A stretch of 64,000 nucleotides of DNA, taken from the NCBI GenBank assembly GCA_020632885.1, contig JACKEQ010000014.1:62001-126000 (forward strand). Reading direction: 5' to 3'. Each line of letters begins with the position of its first letter. The first letter of the stretch is position 1. Source of the DNA: Alphaproteobacteria bacterium (GTDB taxonomy: Bacteria; Myxococcota_A; UBA796; GCA-2862545). The notes under the pieces are model-generated. The model did not search any database and was not told the origin of the DNA. It saw only the letters and a program-made list of their open reading frames with translations. Shown in pieces: positions 37,025 to 45,835 of the stretch. The translations under genes were made by a program, and so were the position numbers.

Positions 37025-39033
37025 ACCCGCTGCTCGAAGACTGGACCGGACCCCTGGGCGGTGTGCCGCCCCTCGCGAACGTCGACATCGCCTGGTTCGA
37101 GCCGGCGATGAAGGCCGCGATGCAGGAGAAGCGCAAGGAGGCCCAGGCCGTGCGCGACTGCCCGGACGCCCCCACCTTCGCGAACACCCTGGAGGCCCTG
37201 GAGCGCATCGGGCGGCGGCTGTCGCGCGTGCGCGTCGTCTACGACCTCTGGGACCACAACTTCGCGACACCCGAGCTCTCCCCCATCCGGCAGGCGCTCG
37301 AGCCCCTGCTGTCCAAGCTCCACGACGACATCTACCAGGACGGCACCCTCTACGCGCGCGTGCAGGCCGTGGCGGAGCAGCCCCTCGACGAGGAGCAGCG
37401 CCGGCTGGTCGCGTACCACCTCCGCAACTTCGAGCGTGCAGGCGCACATCTGGACGCCGCGGGTCGCGAGCGCATCGCCGCCATCAACCAGCGCCTCTCG
37501 GTGCTCTACACCACCTTCAGCGACAACCTGCTGGCGGACGAGGACGGGTACGTCACGTGGCTCGAGGCCCACCAGCTCGGGGGGCTCTCGGACGCCTTCC
37601 TCGATGCCGCGAAAGAGGCCGCGCAGACGCGCGGGAAGCCCGATCTGTGGGCCATCCCGAACACGCGCTCCTCGGTCGAGCCCTTCCTGCAGATGAGCAC
37701 CGAGCGCGACCTCCGCGAGGCGGTGTGGCGCACGTTCTACAGCCGCGGCGACCACTACGACGCCCACGACACCAAGCCCCTCATCGTGGAGATCCAGGCC
37801 CTGCGCATCGAGCGGGCCGGCCTGCTCGGCTACCCCACCCACGCCCACCTCCGCATCGCCCCCGCCATGGCGAAGGAACCGGAGCGCGCGCGGGCCCTGC
37901 TGGAGGACGTCTGGAAGGCCGCCAAGCGCAAGTTCGCGAGCGAGCTCGAGGCGCTCCAGGCCCTGGCGGACGCCGACGGCATCACCATCGACCGCTGGGA
38001 CGTCCGGTACTACGCGGAGATCGACCGCAAGGCCAACCACGACTTCGACCCCAGCGCGCTGGCCGCGCACTTCCAGCTCTCCAAGCTCGTGGAGGCCATG
38101 TTCTGGGCGGCCACCCGGATGTTCGGGTGGACCTTCACCCCCATCGACGTGCCCGTCCCCCACCCCGACTTCCGCGTCTGGCGCGTCGATCAGGCGGACG
38201 GCAGCCCGAAGGGCCTGTTCTACTTCGACCCCTTCGCGCGCCAGGGCAAGCGGTCCGGCGCGTGGATGACGGCGTACCGCGTGCAGGACGGGCTCGGTGG
38301 CGCCCTGCCCATCGTGAGCAACAACTGCAACTTCCTGAAGGCGCCCGGCGGCGTGCCCACCACGCTGTCCCTCGACGAAGCGGAGACGCTGTTCCACGAG
38401 TTCGGGCACGCGATGCACGGGCTCGCTTCGGACGTCCGCTACAAGAGCATCGCCGGGACCTCCGTGCCCCGCGACTTCGTGGAGTTCCCGAGCCAGCTCA
38501 ACGAGCACTGGCTGTTCACCCCCGAGCTGCTCGAGCGTTTCGCGCTGCACCGGGTCACCGGAGCCCCGCCTGACCGCGCGCTCATCGACCGTCTCGAGAC
38601 CGCCGCGAACGCCGACAGCGGCTTCATGACGCTCGAGTTCCTCGCGAGCGCCGTCATCGACCTCGAGATGCACCTCCGCGACGAGCCCGTGGACCCCGCG
38701 GCCTTCGAGGACGAGATCCTCGATGCCTGGGGCCTGCCGCGCGAGGTGGTCATGCGCCACCGCACGCCGCAGTTCAGCCACGTCTTCTCGGGAGAGGCGT
38801 ACTCCGCGGGCTACTACAGCTACCTCTGGGCCGACATGCTGGTCGCCGACGCCGCCGAGCACTTCCACGAGCACGGCTTCTACGACCGCGAGCAGGCCGG
38901 TCGGCTGATGGACCTGCTGCTCTCCCGCGGCGACAGCGTGGACCCCGCGGAGGCCTACCGGACCTTCCGGGGCCGTGACCCCAACGTGGACGCCCTGCTG
39001 CGCGACCGCGGCTTCGACGTCCTGCCGGGCTGA
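37021..39033 (+). CDS. M3-family oligopeptidase
   Basis: 670 aa. HEFGHAMH at about 459-466 is the zinc motif of M3 peptidases (oligopeptidase A, Dcp, PrlC), with GTSVPRDFVEFPSQLNEHW carrying the third ligand. The N-terminus NPLLEDWTGPLGGVPPLANV is typical. I chose TTG 37021: it gives the family's usual MNPLL start, overlaps the previous stop as TTGA, and has GGAGG five bases upstream; a GTG at 37015 overlaps that ribosome site. A cytoplasmic enzyme that degrades peptides and signal-peptide remnants. TGATG couples it to the next gene. Confidence 0.93.
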   Translation: MNPLLEDWTGPLGGVPPLANVDIAWFEPAMKAAMQEKRKEAQAVRDCPDAPTFANTLEALERIGRRLSRVRVVYDLWDHNFATPELSPIRQALEPLLSKLHDDIYQDGTLYARVQAVAEQPLDEEQRRLVAYHLRNFERAGAHLDAAGRERIAAINQRLSVLYTTFSDNLLADEDGYVTWLEAHQLGGLSDAFLDAAKEAAQTRGKPDLWAIPNTRSSVEPFLQMSTERDLREAVWRTFYSRGDHYDAHDTKPLIVEIQALRIERAGLLGYPTHAHLRIAPAMAKEPERARALLEDVWKAAKRKFASELEALQALADADGITIDRWDVRYYAEIDRKANHDFDPSALAAHFQLSKLVEAMFWAATRMFGWTFTPIDVPVPHPDFRVWRVDQADGSPKGLFYFDPFARQGKRSGAWMTAYRVQDGLGGALPIVSNNCNFLKAPGGVPTTLSLDEAETLFHEFGHAMHGLASDVRYKSIAGTSVPRDFVEFPSQLNEHWLFTPELLERFALHRVTGAPPDRALIDRLETAANADSGFMTLEFLASAVIDLEMHLRDEPVDPAAFEDEILDAWGLPREVVMRHRTPQFSHVFSGEAYSAGYYSYLWADMLVADAAEHFHEHGFYDREQAGRLMDLLLSRGDSVDPAEAYRTFRGRDPNVDALLRDRGFDVLPG

Positions 39034-40361
39034 TGGCGGAGCGCGACCCGCACGCGTTCTTCGACGCCGACGGCACCCGTCGGCTGCGCGAGGGTCGCAC
39101 CGCCTACCTCCGGGCCCGCCTGCAGACCTTCGGGATCAGCCTGGTGGGCGTGCTCCTGCTGGCCCTCACGGCCCCCGGCTGGATCCCGACCCTCCTCGGG
39201 CCCCGCGGTGCCCAGGAGGCCATCACGGGCGTGCTGTTCTGGGGCACGGGCCTCTCGTTCGCCCTGCACTTCCTCGCGAGCCAGAAGGTCTTCCGGCTGC
39301 ACCTGACGGAGCGGATGAAGATCGGCATCGACCTCGTGACCCCGGCGAGCTTCTGGATCGCCACCCCCTCCGAGGGTGGCGTGTCCCTCGAGCGCCAGGT
39401 CGCCCGCCAGCCGCCCACCGTGGACGAGGACCCTGACTACCGAGTTTCCCGGGCGAACCCTGTTCGCCCGTTTGCCTCGGGGGTCTCGATCGACGAGAGC
39501 AGCGTGCTCGGCACCCTGGCCCCTCCGCCACCGGCCTTCCTCTCGTGGGACCAGGCCCGCCCGATGCGCATCGACGGTGATGCGCTCGTGCTGGGCGATA
39601 CGCGGATGCCGTTCGGGCCCCAGGAACGCGCCCGCGTGGAGGCCCTGCTCGTCGACCTGCGGCGGGCGTCCGGCGAAGACATCCCGGAAGACCCCGAAGG
39701 CGACTTCGTGGCGGACCACGGCGCCCTCGAGGCCACGCTGTTCGCCGGCGTGGACCCCCTGGGCACCGAGCGGCGCGAGCAGGCCCGGTCGCGGCGCGGG
39801 GCCCTCGCCATCGGCCTCACGCTGCTGGGCATCGTCGCCATGCCCGTCGCCGCCTGGCTCACCCAGGCCTGGTCGCGCGACTATTCCGGTGCAGCCGCGT
39901 TCGCGGGGGCTCTGATCGCACTGGTGTGCGCCCTGTTCCCCACGCTCTGGGCGTGGTCACCGCTGGTGGTCGTGGAGAACGGCGCGCTGCGGTTGCGGGC
40001 GACGCGGAGCTGGTGGCGCCTCCGGGCCGACCGCGCGGGCATCGCCATCGATCGGCTCTTCGGCGACGGTCGGCCACCGGTCGAACGGCTCCGGGACCCC
40101 CGGCCCAGCCGGTCTCTCCTGGAGGTCGACCTCCCCGCCGTGCCCGAGCTGATCCCCTGGGAGGACGTCGGGCCCATCCGCTGCGAGGGGAGCACGTTGT
40201 TCCTCGGTGAGGTGGCGCTGCCCTTCGCCCCCGAGGAGCGCGAGAGCCTGGTCGCCCACGCCCGCGAGCTCGAGGCGATCCGCCAGCGCACCGTGGCCTC
40301 CCAGGTCCACCGGCCGGAGGACCAGGCGCTCCTCGCGGGCATCCGGAGGCAGACGTCGTGA
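39033..40361 (+). CDS. Membrane protein with duplicated halves and an in-frame palindromic insert
   Basis: 442 aa. Two similar halves each contain a pair of helices (about 35-85 and 255-305) and then a soluble module. The modules align: FLSWDQARPMRIDGDALVLG with LIPWEDVGPIRCEGSTLFLG, and MPFGPQERARVEALL with LPFAPEERESLVAHA. This resembles YcxB/PH-like membrane proteins of unknown role. The linker of the first half carries the 49 bp repeat (39435-39483), read in frame as DYRVSRANPVRPFASG, which the second half lacks. Coupled on both sides (TGATG, GTGA). Confidence 0.7.
   Translation: MAERDPHAFFDADGTRRLREGRTAYLRARLQTFGISLVGVLLLALTAPGWIPTLLGPRGAQEAITGVLFWGTGLSFALHFLASQKVFRLHLTERMKIGIDLVTPASFWIATPSEGGVSLERQVARQPPTVDEDPDYRVSRANPVRPFASGVSIDESSVLGTLAPPPPAFLSWDQARPMRIDGDALVLGDTRMPFGPQERARVEALLVDLRRASGEDIPEDPEGDFVADHGALEATLFAGVDPLGTERREQARSRRGALAIGLTLLGIVAMPVAAWLTQAWSRDYSGAAAFAGALIALVCALFPTLWAWSPLVVVENGALRLRATRSWWRLRADRAGIAIDRLFGDGRPPVERLRDPRPSRSLLEVDLPAVPELIPWEDVGPIRCEGSTLFLGEVALPFAPEERESLVAHARELEAIRQRTVASQVHRPEDQALLAGIRRQTS
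39435..39483. repeat. 49 bp palindromic element, copy B
   Basis: Identical to 31046-31094. Inner stem CGGGCGAA (39450-39457) and TTCGCCCG (39463-39470), outer arms CCGAG (39440-39444) and CTCGG (39476-39480). In this orientation the host frame stays open and gains about 16 residues. Confidence 0.85.
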
Positions 40362-41041
40362 AAGGGCCCGTCGACGTGGTGCTCTCCGGGGGTTTCCTCG
40401 CGTTCGCGGAGCAGGCGGGGTTCCTGAAGGCCCTGGAGGACCTGGAGATCCCGGTCGCCGCGGTGTGCGGGACCAGCTCGGGTGCGCTGGCCGGCTCGCT
40501 GTGGGCGGCGGGCATGCCGGCCCACGAGGTGTTCCGTCGGCTCACCGAGAAGAGCCCCCTGCGTCAGGTGCGCCCGTCCGCGCGGCCCTGGCGGGGGTTG
40601 CTCTCCATGCGGCCCGTCGTGCGCGAGCTCACCGCGGACCTGCCGCGCGCCTTCGACGACCTCGCGGTCCCGTTCGGAGCCGGGGTCATCGACGCCCTCT
40701 CCGTGCCCCACCTGCTCACCAGCGGCCCGCTGCCCGAGGCCGTGGCCGCCTCGTGCGCGATCCCGGGGCTCTTCGGGCCCGTCTGGATCGGGGGCCAGCC
40801 CTGGGCCGACGGTGGCGTGGTGGACCGCACGGCGCTGCCCGCCTGGCGGCGCCTCCGGCCCGAGCGTCCCGTCGTCATGCACTGGGTGGAGAGCTCGGTG
40901 GGCATGGAACCCGACGCCGCCGAGCACCTCACGGTGGTCCGGAGCCCGGCGGCGGGTGCGGCCTTCTGGGACCTCGGCGACGTGCACGCGCGCTTCGCCC
41001 GCACGCGCGAGCAGACCCGACGAGCCCTGGGCGCGACGTGA
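40358..41041 (+). CDS. Patatin-like phospholipase
   Basis: 227 aa. Nucleophile GTSSG at 38-42 (Ser40), oxyanion-type SGGF at 10-13 and catalytic Asp151 in WADGGVV give the Ser/Asp dyad of patatins; the usual DGA is DGG here. It probably hydrolyses lipid acyl chains, in the cytoplasm or at the membrane face. Shorter than most bacterial patatins (about 300 aa). GTG start overlaps the previous stop (GTGA). Confidence 0.88.
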   Translation: MKGPVDVVLSGGFLAFAEQAGFLKALEDLEIPVAAVCGTSSGALAGSLWAAGMPAHEVFRRLTEKSPLRQVRPSARPWRGLLSMRPVVRELTADLPRAFDDLAVPFGAGVIDALSVPHLLTSGPLPEAVAASCAIPGLFGPVWIGGQPWADGGVVDRTALPAWRRLRPERPVVMHWVESSVGMEPDAAEHLTVVRSPAAGAAFWDLGDVHARFARTREQTRRALGAT

Positions 41042-41107
41042 CAATGGGCCTGTGACCGTCCGCCGACGGCCATCCCCGCGTACACAGTGCCCACACTAGG
41101 AGGCGCC

Positions 41108-41647
41108 ATGCTCGTGCTGTTTCTCGCCTGTTCCCCGTCCCACCCTGCCGCCTGGGACGCTCTCGAAGACCGAGGCCACCGCGTGTGGTCCGCGGGTGGC
41201 TCGCGCACCTACGTGGTGCACCAGGCCCCGGACGGCACCCGCGAGGTGTACGCCGGCGAGGCGCAGAAGGTCGGCCAGAGCCCACTGTGCCCGGACATCA
41301 CCTCCTGCCCGGACGCTCCCCCGGAAGGGTCCCTGGTCCGTGTCACCGCGACCGAGGCCGTGTTCACGCACTTCGAGAAGCAGGTGTCGCACGGGAGCAC
41401 GGAGTCCCGCCGCATCCGCCTCGAGATCCCCGGAGCCGAGTCGGTGTGGTCCCCCGCCACGATCGACGCAGCCATCGCGGCGACCGGAGCCAACCCGCTC
41501 ACCGTCTCCCTGGACGTCGGGCGGTGCATGAGGCAAAAGCTCGACTTCGAGGTCGCCAAGGTGCTCGCGTGGAGGATGCAGGGCCGCGACGCCGATGGGC
41601 TGGCAGGAGAGCTGCTGGAGAGCACGGCCGTGGAGTGCACGCGCTGA
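41108..41647 (+). CDS. Lipoprotein, unknown
   Basis: 179 aa. MLVLFLACSPS gives a lipobox Cys8; AGGAGG five bases before the ATG is a strong ribosome site. The mature part has a CPDITSCPDAPPEGS loop and a helical end (FEVAKVLAWRMQGRDADGL). About four cysteines after the lipid Cys. No family recognised. It lies 66 bp after the patatin gene, in the same direction, with a weak CCGTC/GACGG hairpin between. Confidence 0.62.
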   Translation: MLVLFLACSPSHPAAWDALEDRGHRVWSAGGSRTYVVHQAPDGTREVYAGEAQKVGQSPLCPDITSCPDAPPEGSLVRVTATEAVFTHFEKQVSHGSTESRRIRLEIPGAESVWSPATIDAAIAATGANPLTVSLDVGRCMRQKLDFEVAKVLAWRMQGRDADGLAGELLESTAVECTR

Positions 41648-41767
41648 GAGGTCGATCGATGGAGCTCGCCCCTGCAAGCCCGGGGGCCCGGTGAGGTAAC
41701 AAATGCGCTGTGACGCTGCGCCGCCCGGCAACCGAGGTGACCTGGAGGGCGAACCTGGAGGTTCTCT

Positions 41768-42226
41768 ATGCAACGCTCTCTCGTCTTCTCTGCACTCTTC
41801 GCCCTCGTCGCCTGCGGCCCCCGCTCCACCGGTCGGCAGGTCACCCCCGTCGCCCCCGCACCCGAGCTCGATCCCCTCGTGGGCTTCTTCGAGTGCACCG
41901 CCATCGGCATCGACGGGAGCGCCGACCTCCCGTGCCCGCTCGACGTGGACGACGGGGAGACCGCCCTCCACCTCTACGCGAGCCTCGAGCTGAACGCCGA
42001 TCGGACGGGTGTGTTCACCATGGAGATCTCGGCGGTCGAGTCCGGCCAGCCCGCGATCGAGCCGGTGTACAACGCCGCGGCGGTGAGGATCGAGCCCGGG
42101 GATGGCGACACCTACGACCTGATGGGTGGGACGACCGCCATCGGAACCTGTATCGCGGGGACCTACGACCACACCTGCATCCTGACCGATGGCACCGTCG
42201 AGATCGCCATCGACTTCAGCCGCTGA
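41768..42226 (+). CDS. Lipoprotein, unknown
   Basis: 152 aa. MQRSLVFSALFALVACG is a complete lipoprotein signal with Cys16; GGAGG sits six bases before the ATG. The mature part (DPLVGFFECTAIGIDGSADL, then ALHLYASLELNADRTGVFTM) reads like a small lipocalin-like or beta-barrel fold testing for a quantity, but the match is not firm. The 120 bp before it holds no gene. Its stop is 2 bp from the convergent asparaginase stop. Confidence 0.68.
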   Translation: MQRSLVFSALFALVACGPRSTGRQVTPVAPAPELDPLVGFFECTAIGIDGSADLPCPLDVDDGETALHLYASLELNADRTGVFTMEISAVESGQPAIEPVYNAAAVRIEPGDGDTYDLMGGTTAIGTCIAGTYDHTCILTDGTVEIAIDFSR

Positions 42227-42228
42227 CG

Positions 42229-43230
42229 TCAGGCGGGGCTGATCTCCCCCGCGAGATCCAGCTCCATCTTCCGACGCACGACGTCCAGCGGCCGGTCGGC
42301 GGCCAGCAGGCAGTACAGCTTGGTGAGCGCGGCCTCCGGCGTCATGTCGTGACCCGAGATCACCCCGATGTCCTGCAGGGCGCGTCCGGTGCCGTAGAGG
42401 CCCTGCTGGACGCGCCCGCTGTGGCACTGCGAGCAGTTCACCACGACCACACCGCGGTCGATGGCCTCGGCGATGGCGCGGATCATGCCGGCGTCCTCGC
42501 TGGGGAACGTGCCCGTCCCGTAGGTCTCGAGGATCACGCCGTCCACGGGGGCCGCGAGCATGCGCCGCAGCAGGGGCTCCTGGATGCCGGGGTAGACGCG
42601 GATGGCGATGACCTCGGGCTCCTTCACCATGTCCACCGTGTGGAGCCCGTCTCCGGCGGGGCGGATCAGATCGCTGTCGATGTCGATGCCGACCCCGATG
42701 CGCGCGAGGGGCGGGAAGTTCCCCGACGCGAAGGCCACGAAGTCGCGGTTGTGGATCTTCTGGGCCCGGTTTCCGCGGAGCAGGCGCTGCCCGAAGTACA
42801 GCGTGACCTCCGGGATCGGCAGCGTGGCGAGCAGGATGGAGGTGACGAGGTGCTCGCGGCCGTCGGAGCGGACGTTGGCGAGGGAGAGCTGCGCACCCGT
42901 GAGCACCACGTGCTTCCCGAGGCCTGCGAGCAGGAACGACAGGGCGCTCGAGGTGTACGCCATGGTGTCGGTGCCGTGCAGGACCACGAATCCGTCGAAC
43001 GCGTCGTACCGGGAGGCGACCTCCTCGGCGATGCGCACCCAGTCGCGCGGACGCATGTTCGCGCTGTCGAGCAGGGGCTCGAGCCGATGGAGCTCCCACT
43101 CGGGCAGCGACGGTTGGCTGTCGATGGACGTCAGGAAACGCTCGACGAACCCGGCCGCCGGGACCCAGCCGCGCTCGGTGAGCGCCATGCCGATGGTGCC
43201 CCCGACGTGGAGGATGCACACACGGCTCAT
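42229..43230 (-). CDS. L-asparaginase (type I-like)
   Basis: 333 aa. Both threonine motifs are present: GGTIGM at 10-15 (Thr12) and HGTDTM at 85-90 (Thr87, Asp88), plus the Lys in the LANVRSDGREHL/RGNRAQKIH region. ILETYGTGTFPSEDAG marks the C-terminal domain. It hydrolyses asparagine to aspartate and ammonia. No signal peptide, so cytoplasmic. The start is in a TGATG overlap with the short-chain dehydrogenase. Confidence 0.93.
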   Translation of the reverse strand: MSRVCILHVGGTIGMALTERGWVPAAGFVERFLTSIDSQPSLPEWELHRLEPLLDSANMRPRDWVRIAEEVASRYDAFDGFVVLHGTDTMAYTSSALSFLLAGLGKHVVLTGAQLSLANVRSDGREHLVTSILLATLPIPEVTLYFGQRLLRGNRAQKIHNRDFVAFASGNFPPLARIGVGIDIDSDLIRPAGDGLHTVDMVKEPEVIAIRVYPGIQEPLLRRMLAAPVDGVILETYGTGTFPSEDAGMIRAIAEAIDRGVVVVNCSQCHSGRVQQGLYGTGRALQDIGVISGHDMTPEAALTKLYCLLAADRPLDVVRRKMELDLAGEISPA

Positions 43231-43970
43231 CAGAAGCCCACGCGGCGCATCACGAAGCGCGGCAGGTTGCGGATGACGAGCATCACCCAGCCCCACATGA
43301 ACGGCGCATAGACGACCGGCTTGTTCGCGTCGATGGCCGCGATCACCCGGTCGGCCACCTCGTCGGGCTCCCCGGCGAACGGCGGGGGCTTCAGCCCCTC
43401 GGTCATGCCGGTCTTCACGAACCCGGGCTTCACCGTGAGGGTGACGAGCCCCTGTGCGCGGTACTTGTGGTCGAGCGACTCGAGGTAGTGCGAGAGCCCC
43501 GCCTTGCTCGACCCGTAGATGCCCACAGGCTTGCGCCCCCGGTCGCCGGCCACGCTCGAGAACACCACCAGCCGCCCGCCCCCGTCGTTGGCCATGAGGT
43601 AGCGCCGCGCCTTCTCGCAGAGCACGACGGTGTTCGCGTAGTTCACCGTCATCACCTGCCACGCGCGGTCCAGGTCCTCCTCGAGCGCGTCCTGTGTGCC
43701 GAACAGCCCCGCCGTGATCACCACGCAGTCGATGCGGCCCATGCCCGTGTAGGCGGCCTCCAGCGCGGGTCCGAACGTGGAGACGTCCGCCAGATCGCAC
43801 GTCGCATAGCCCGTTCGCGCTCCGGGACGGCGCGCGTCGAGGTCCGCTGCGCTCCGCTGGAGCTCGTCGGTGTCCCGTCCGAGCAGGAAGAGCCGATCGC
43901 CCCTCGCGATCATCTTGCGGGCGAGCGCCCGCCCCATGCCCTTCGTCGCCCCGATGATCACGGTCTGCAT
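43230..43970 (-). CDS. Short-chain dehydrogenase/reductase
   Basis: 246 aa. NAD(P)-binding GATKGMG at 7-13, catalytic Ser138/139, Tyr152 and Lys156 (YGSSK). CDLAD near 58-62 and NYAN near 110 are typical of classical SDRs. The C-terminus is basic and hydrophobic (MWGWVMLVIRNLPRFVMRR), perhaps a membrane-facing helix, as in lipid-linked SDRs. GGAGG precedes the ATG. Substrate unknown. Confidence 0.92.
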   Translation of the reverse strand: MQTVIIGATKGMGRALARKMIARGDRLFLLGRDTDELQRSAADLDARRPGARTGYATCDLADVSTFGPALEAAYTGMGRIDCVVITAGLFGTQDALEEDLDRAWQVMTVNYANTVVLCEKARRYLMANDGGGRLVVFSSVAGDRGRKPVGIYGSSKAGLSHYLESLDHKYRAQGLVTLTVKPGFVKTGMTEGLKPPPFAGEPDEVADRVIAAIDANKPVVYAPFMWGWVMLVIRNLPRFVMRRVGF

Positions 43971-44019
43971 GCGCCAGCCTCCGGCCGGGCCCATAACCGT
44001 CGCCGCCAGACGGGGACGC

Positions 44020-45786
44020 TCAGCCGAACGAGAGGTGGGTGTCGCCGCTCCCGCCGGGGTCCGACGCACCGAGCAGGCGCCCCGAGGCCACCCTGGCGGC
44101 CAGCCCGTCCCCATCGGCCCAACGCGACGCCAGATCCGCGAGCTCCCCGGCACCCGGACGTGCCTCTGGCCTGGAGTCCAGGCAGCGCTCGACGGCTGCG
44201 CGCACCTCGTCCGGCACGCCGAGCTCCAGCCGCTCGGACTGACCGAGGTAGGCGCGCGGGAGCACGCCCGTCAGAGCCCGCACGACCGTCACCCCGACCG
44301 CGAACACGTCGCTCGCCGGCGTCGCCTCCCCGGTGCCCTCCCAGAGCTCCGGGCCCATGTAGGCGGGCGTCCCGACCATCGCGCCGGTCACCGTCAGCCG
44401 CTCCGAGACCGGCCGGCTGAGCTTGGCGATCCCGAAGTCCAGGAGCTTCAGACCGGGCCCCGAGGGCACCAGGACGAGGTTCGCGGGCTTCACGTCCCGG
44501 TGGACGACACCCTGGGCATGGGCAGCGGCGAGCGCGTCACAGAGGCCCGCCAGGACATGCAGGACCACGGCGGGGTCGAGCACACCGAGCCGATCGAGCC
44601 ACGTAGCGAGGGTCTGACCCTCCACGAGCTCCTGGACCTGGAACGGCAGCCCGTCTTCGGTGACGTCGACGTGCAGCATGCGGACGATCGCCGGATGCCG
44701 CACGCTCGCGGCCGTCTCGACCTCCCGCAGGAACCGCACGAGGGCCATCGGCGACATCCCGCCCCCCCGGATGACCTTGATGGCCACGGGCTCCCCGGTG
44801 CGGCTGTCGACCCCCCGATGCACGATGCCCATCCCGCCCTGCCCGATGGGGGTCCCGAGCTCGTAGCGGCCGGCCAGGACGGACCCGATGGTGATCGGAG
44901 GCGCCACGGGCTCGTGCTGGGCGAGCCGATCGAGCGCCGCCGAGAGCTCGCGCGACCGGTCGCGCACCTTCTCCTGGAGCTGCTCGTTGAGCGCCTCGAC
45001 CTCCCGCGACCGCTGGACGAGCGACGCGACCTGCTCGTCCACCCGTGCCTGGAGGTTCTGGTTGAGCTCCTCCAGGGCCTGGCCCTGCGCGGCGATCGTG
45101 TCTCGGAAGAACAGGTTCTTCCGCCGGCTGTTGTGCAGGAACCAGGAGATGCACACGGCCGGCACGAGCACGGATGGACCCGTGGGCAGCGTGGCCGCCC
45201 GCGCCACCGAGTCGGGCTGCATGACCTCCAGCGCCCACAGGAAGCCCGCCGTACCCGCTGCGAACACCACCACAGCCTCGAGGGGCCGCATCGCCACCAC
45301 GACGACGTTCACGAGGGCGTACGCGACGTAGGGCGCGACCGTCCCGTGGTTGAGCTGGTCGACCCCGGCGACCGCAGCGGCATGGAGCTGGTAGACGAGG
45401 GCCGCGAGGGGCCCCAGCCAACGACCCGGCTCACGAAGGAGGTACGCGAGGGCCAGCGGCACGAGGGCGACCAGACCGGTGACCGCGTGCACGGCGAGGA
45501 GCCCGCGGGTCCAGTCCTCGAGCCCCACCGGGATGGAGCCCTCGGTGAGGGTGCCCCGCATCAGGAAGAACACGTGGGCCGCGTTCATCAGGATCATCAG
45601 GGGCAGGATCCAGCGCAGGCGCCACTGGTTGAGCTCCCGCTCCTCGCGATCGAGCCGGTCGCGCTGGTCGTCGCTCAACACCACGCCCCGGAAGGCCTCG
45701 CGGAGCACCAGCACGGCCGTCAAGCCCCGGGCTTGACGGGCGTGCGCCAGTGTCGGCGAAAGCCGCCCATGATCACGGGGCGTCAT
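44020..45786 (-). CDS. Membrane sensor Ser/Thr protein kinase with C-terminal kinase domain
   Basis: 588 aa. Residues 40-215 hold six or so membrane helices. A coiled coil follows (NLQARVDEQVASLVQRSREV), then a complete Hanks-type kinase: GQGGMGIVHRG near 312, VAIKVI, HRDVKPANL near 427, DFGIAKL near 452 and GTPAYMGPEL. The usual bacterial order is kinase first and sensor last; here it is reversed, like a histidine kinase chassis. The ATG at 45786 sits inside a 13 bp hairpin, so GTG 45714 (VLVLREAF) may be the true start. The regulator gene at 45836-46741 lies just upstream. Confidence 0.88.
   Translation of the reverse strand: MTPRDHGRLSPTLAHARQARGLTAVLVLREAFRGVVLSDDQRDRLDREERELNQWRLRWILPLMILMNAAHVFFLMRGTLTEGSIPVGLEDWTRGLLAVHAVTGLVALVPLALAYLLREPGRWLGPLAALVYQLHAAAVAGVDQLNHGTVAPYVAYALVNVVVVAMRPLEAVVVFAAGTAGFLWALEVMQPDSVARAATLPTGPSVLVPAVCISWFLHNSRRKNLFFRDTIAAQGQALEELNQNLQARVDEQVASLVQRSREVEALNEQLQEKVRDRSRELSAALDRLAQHEPVAPPITIGSVLAGRYELGTPIGQGGMGIVHRGVDSRTGEPVAIKVIRGGGMSPMALVRFLREVETAASVRHPAIVRMLHVDVTEDGLPFQVQELVEGQTLATWLDRLGVLDPAVVLHVLAGLCDALAAAHAQGVVHRDVKPANLVLVPSGPGLKLLDFGIAKLSRPVSERLTVTGAMVGTPAYMGPELWEGTGEATPASDVFAVGVTVVRALTGVLPRAYLGQSERLELGVPDEVRAAVERCLDSRPEARPGAGELADLASRWADGDGLAARVASGRLLGASDPGGSGDTHLSFG
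45719..45737. promoter_or_regulatory. 19 bp palindrome near the kinase start
   Basis: GTCAAGCCC and GGGCTTGAC flank a central C, perfect 9 bp arms. If the kinase starts at GTG 45714 this lies just before it and could be an operator; otherwise it is within the first 25 codons. Confidence 0.3.
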
Positions 45787-45803
45787 GGAATGACGCCCCG
45801 TGA
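45773..45803. terminator. 13 bp perfect hairpin between regulator and kinase genes
   Basis: TCACGGGGCGTCA (45773-45785) and TGACGCCCCGTGA (45791-45803) with a 5 nt loop. No T run follows on either strand. It falls just after the stop of the FHA regulator gene (45836) and covers the first possible kinase start codon. Terminator, attenuator or translation control are all possible. Confidence 0.4.
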
Positions 45804-45835
45804 CTTGGGTGGACCGTAGGGCCCATCCAGGCTGG

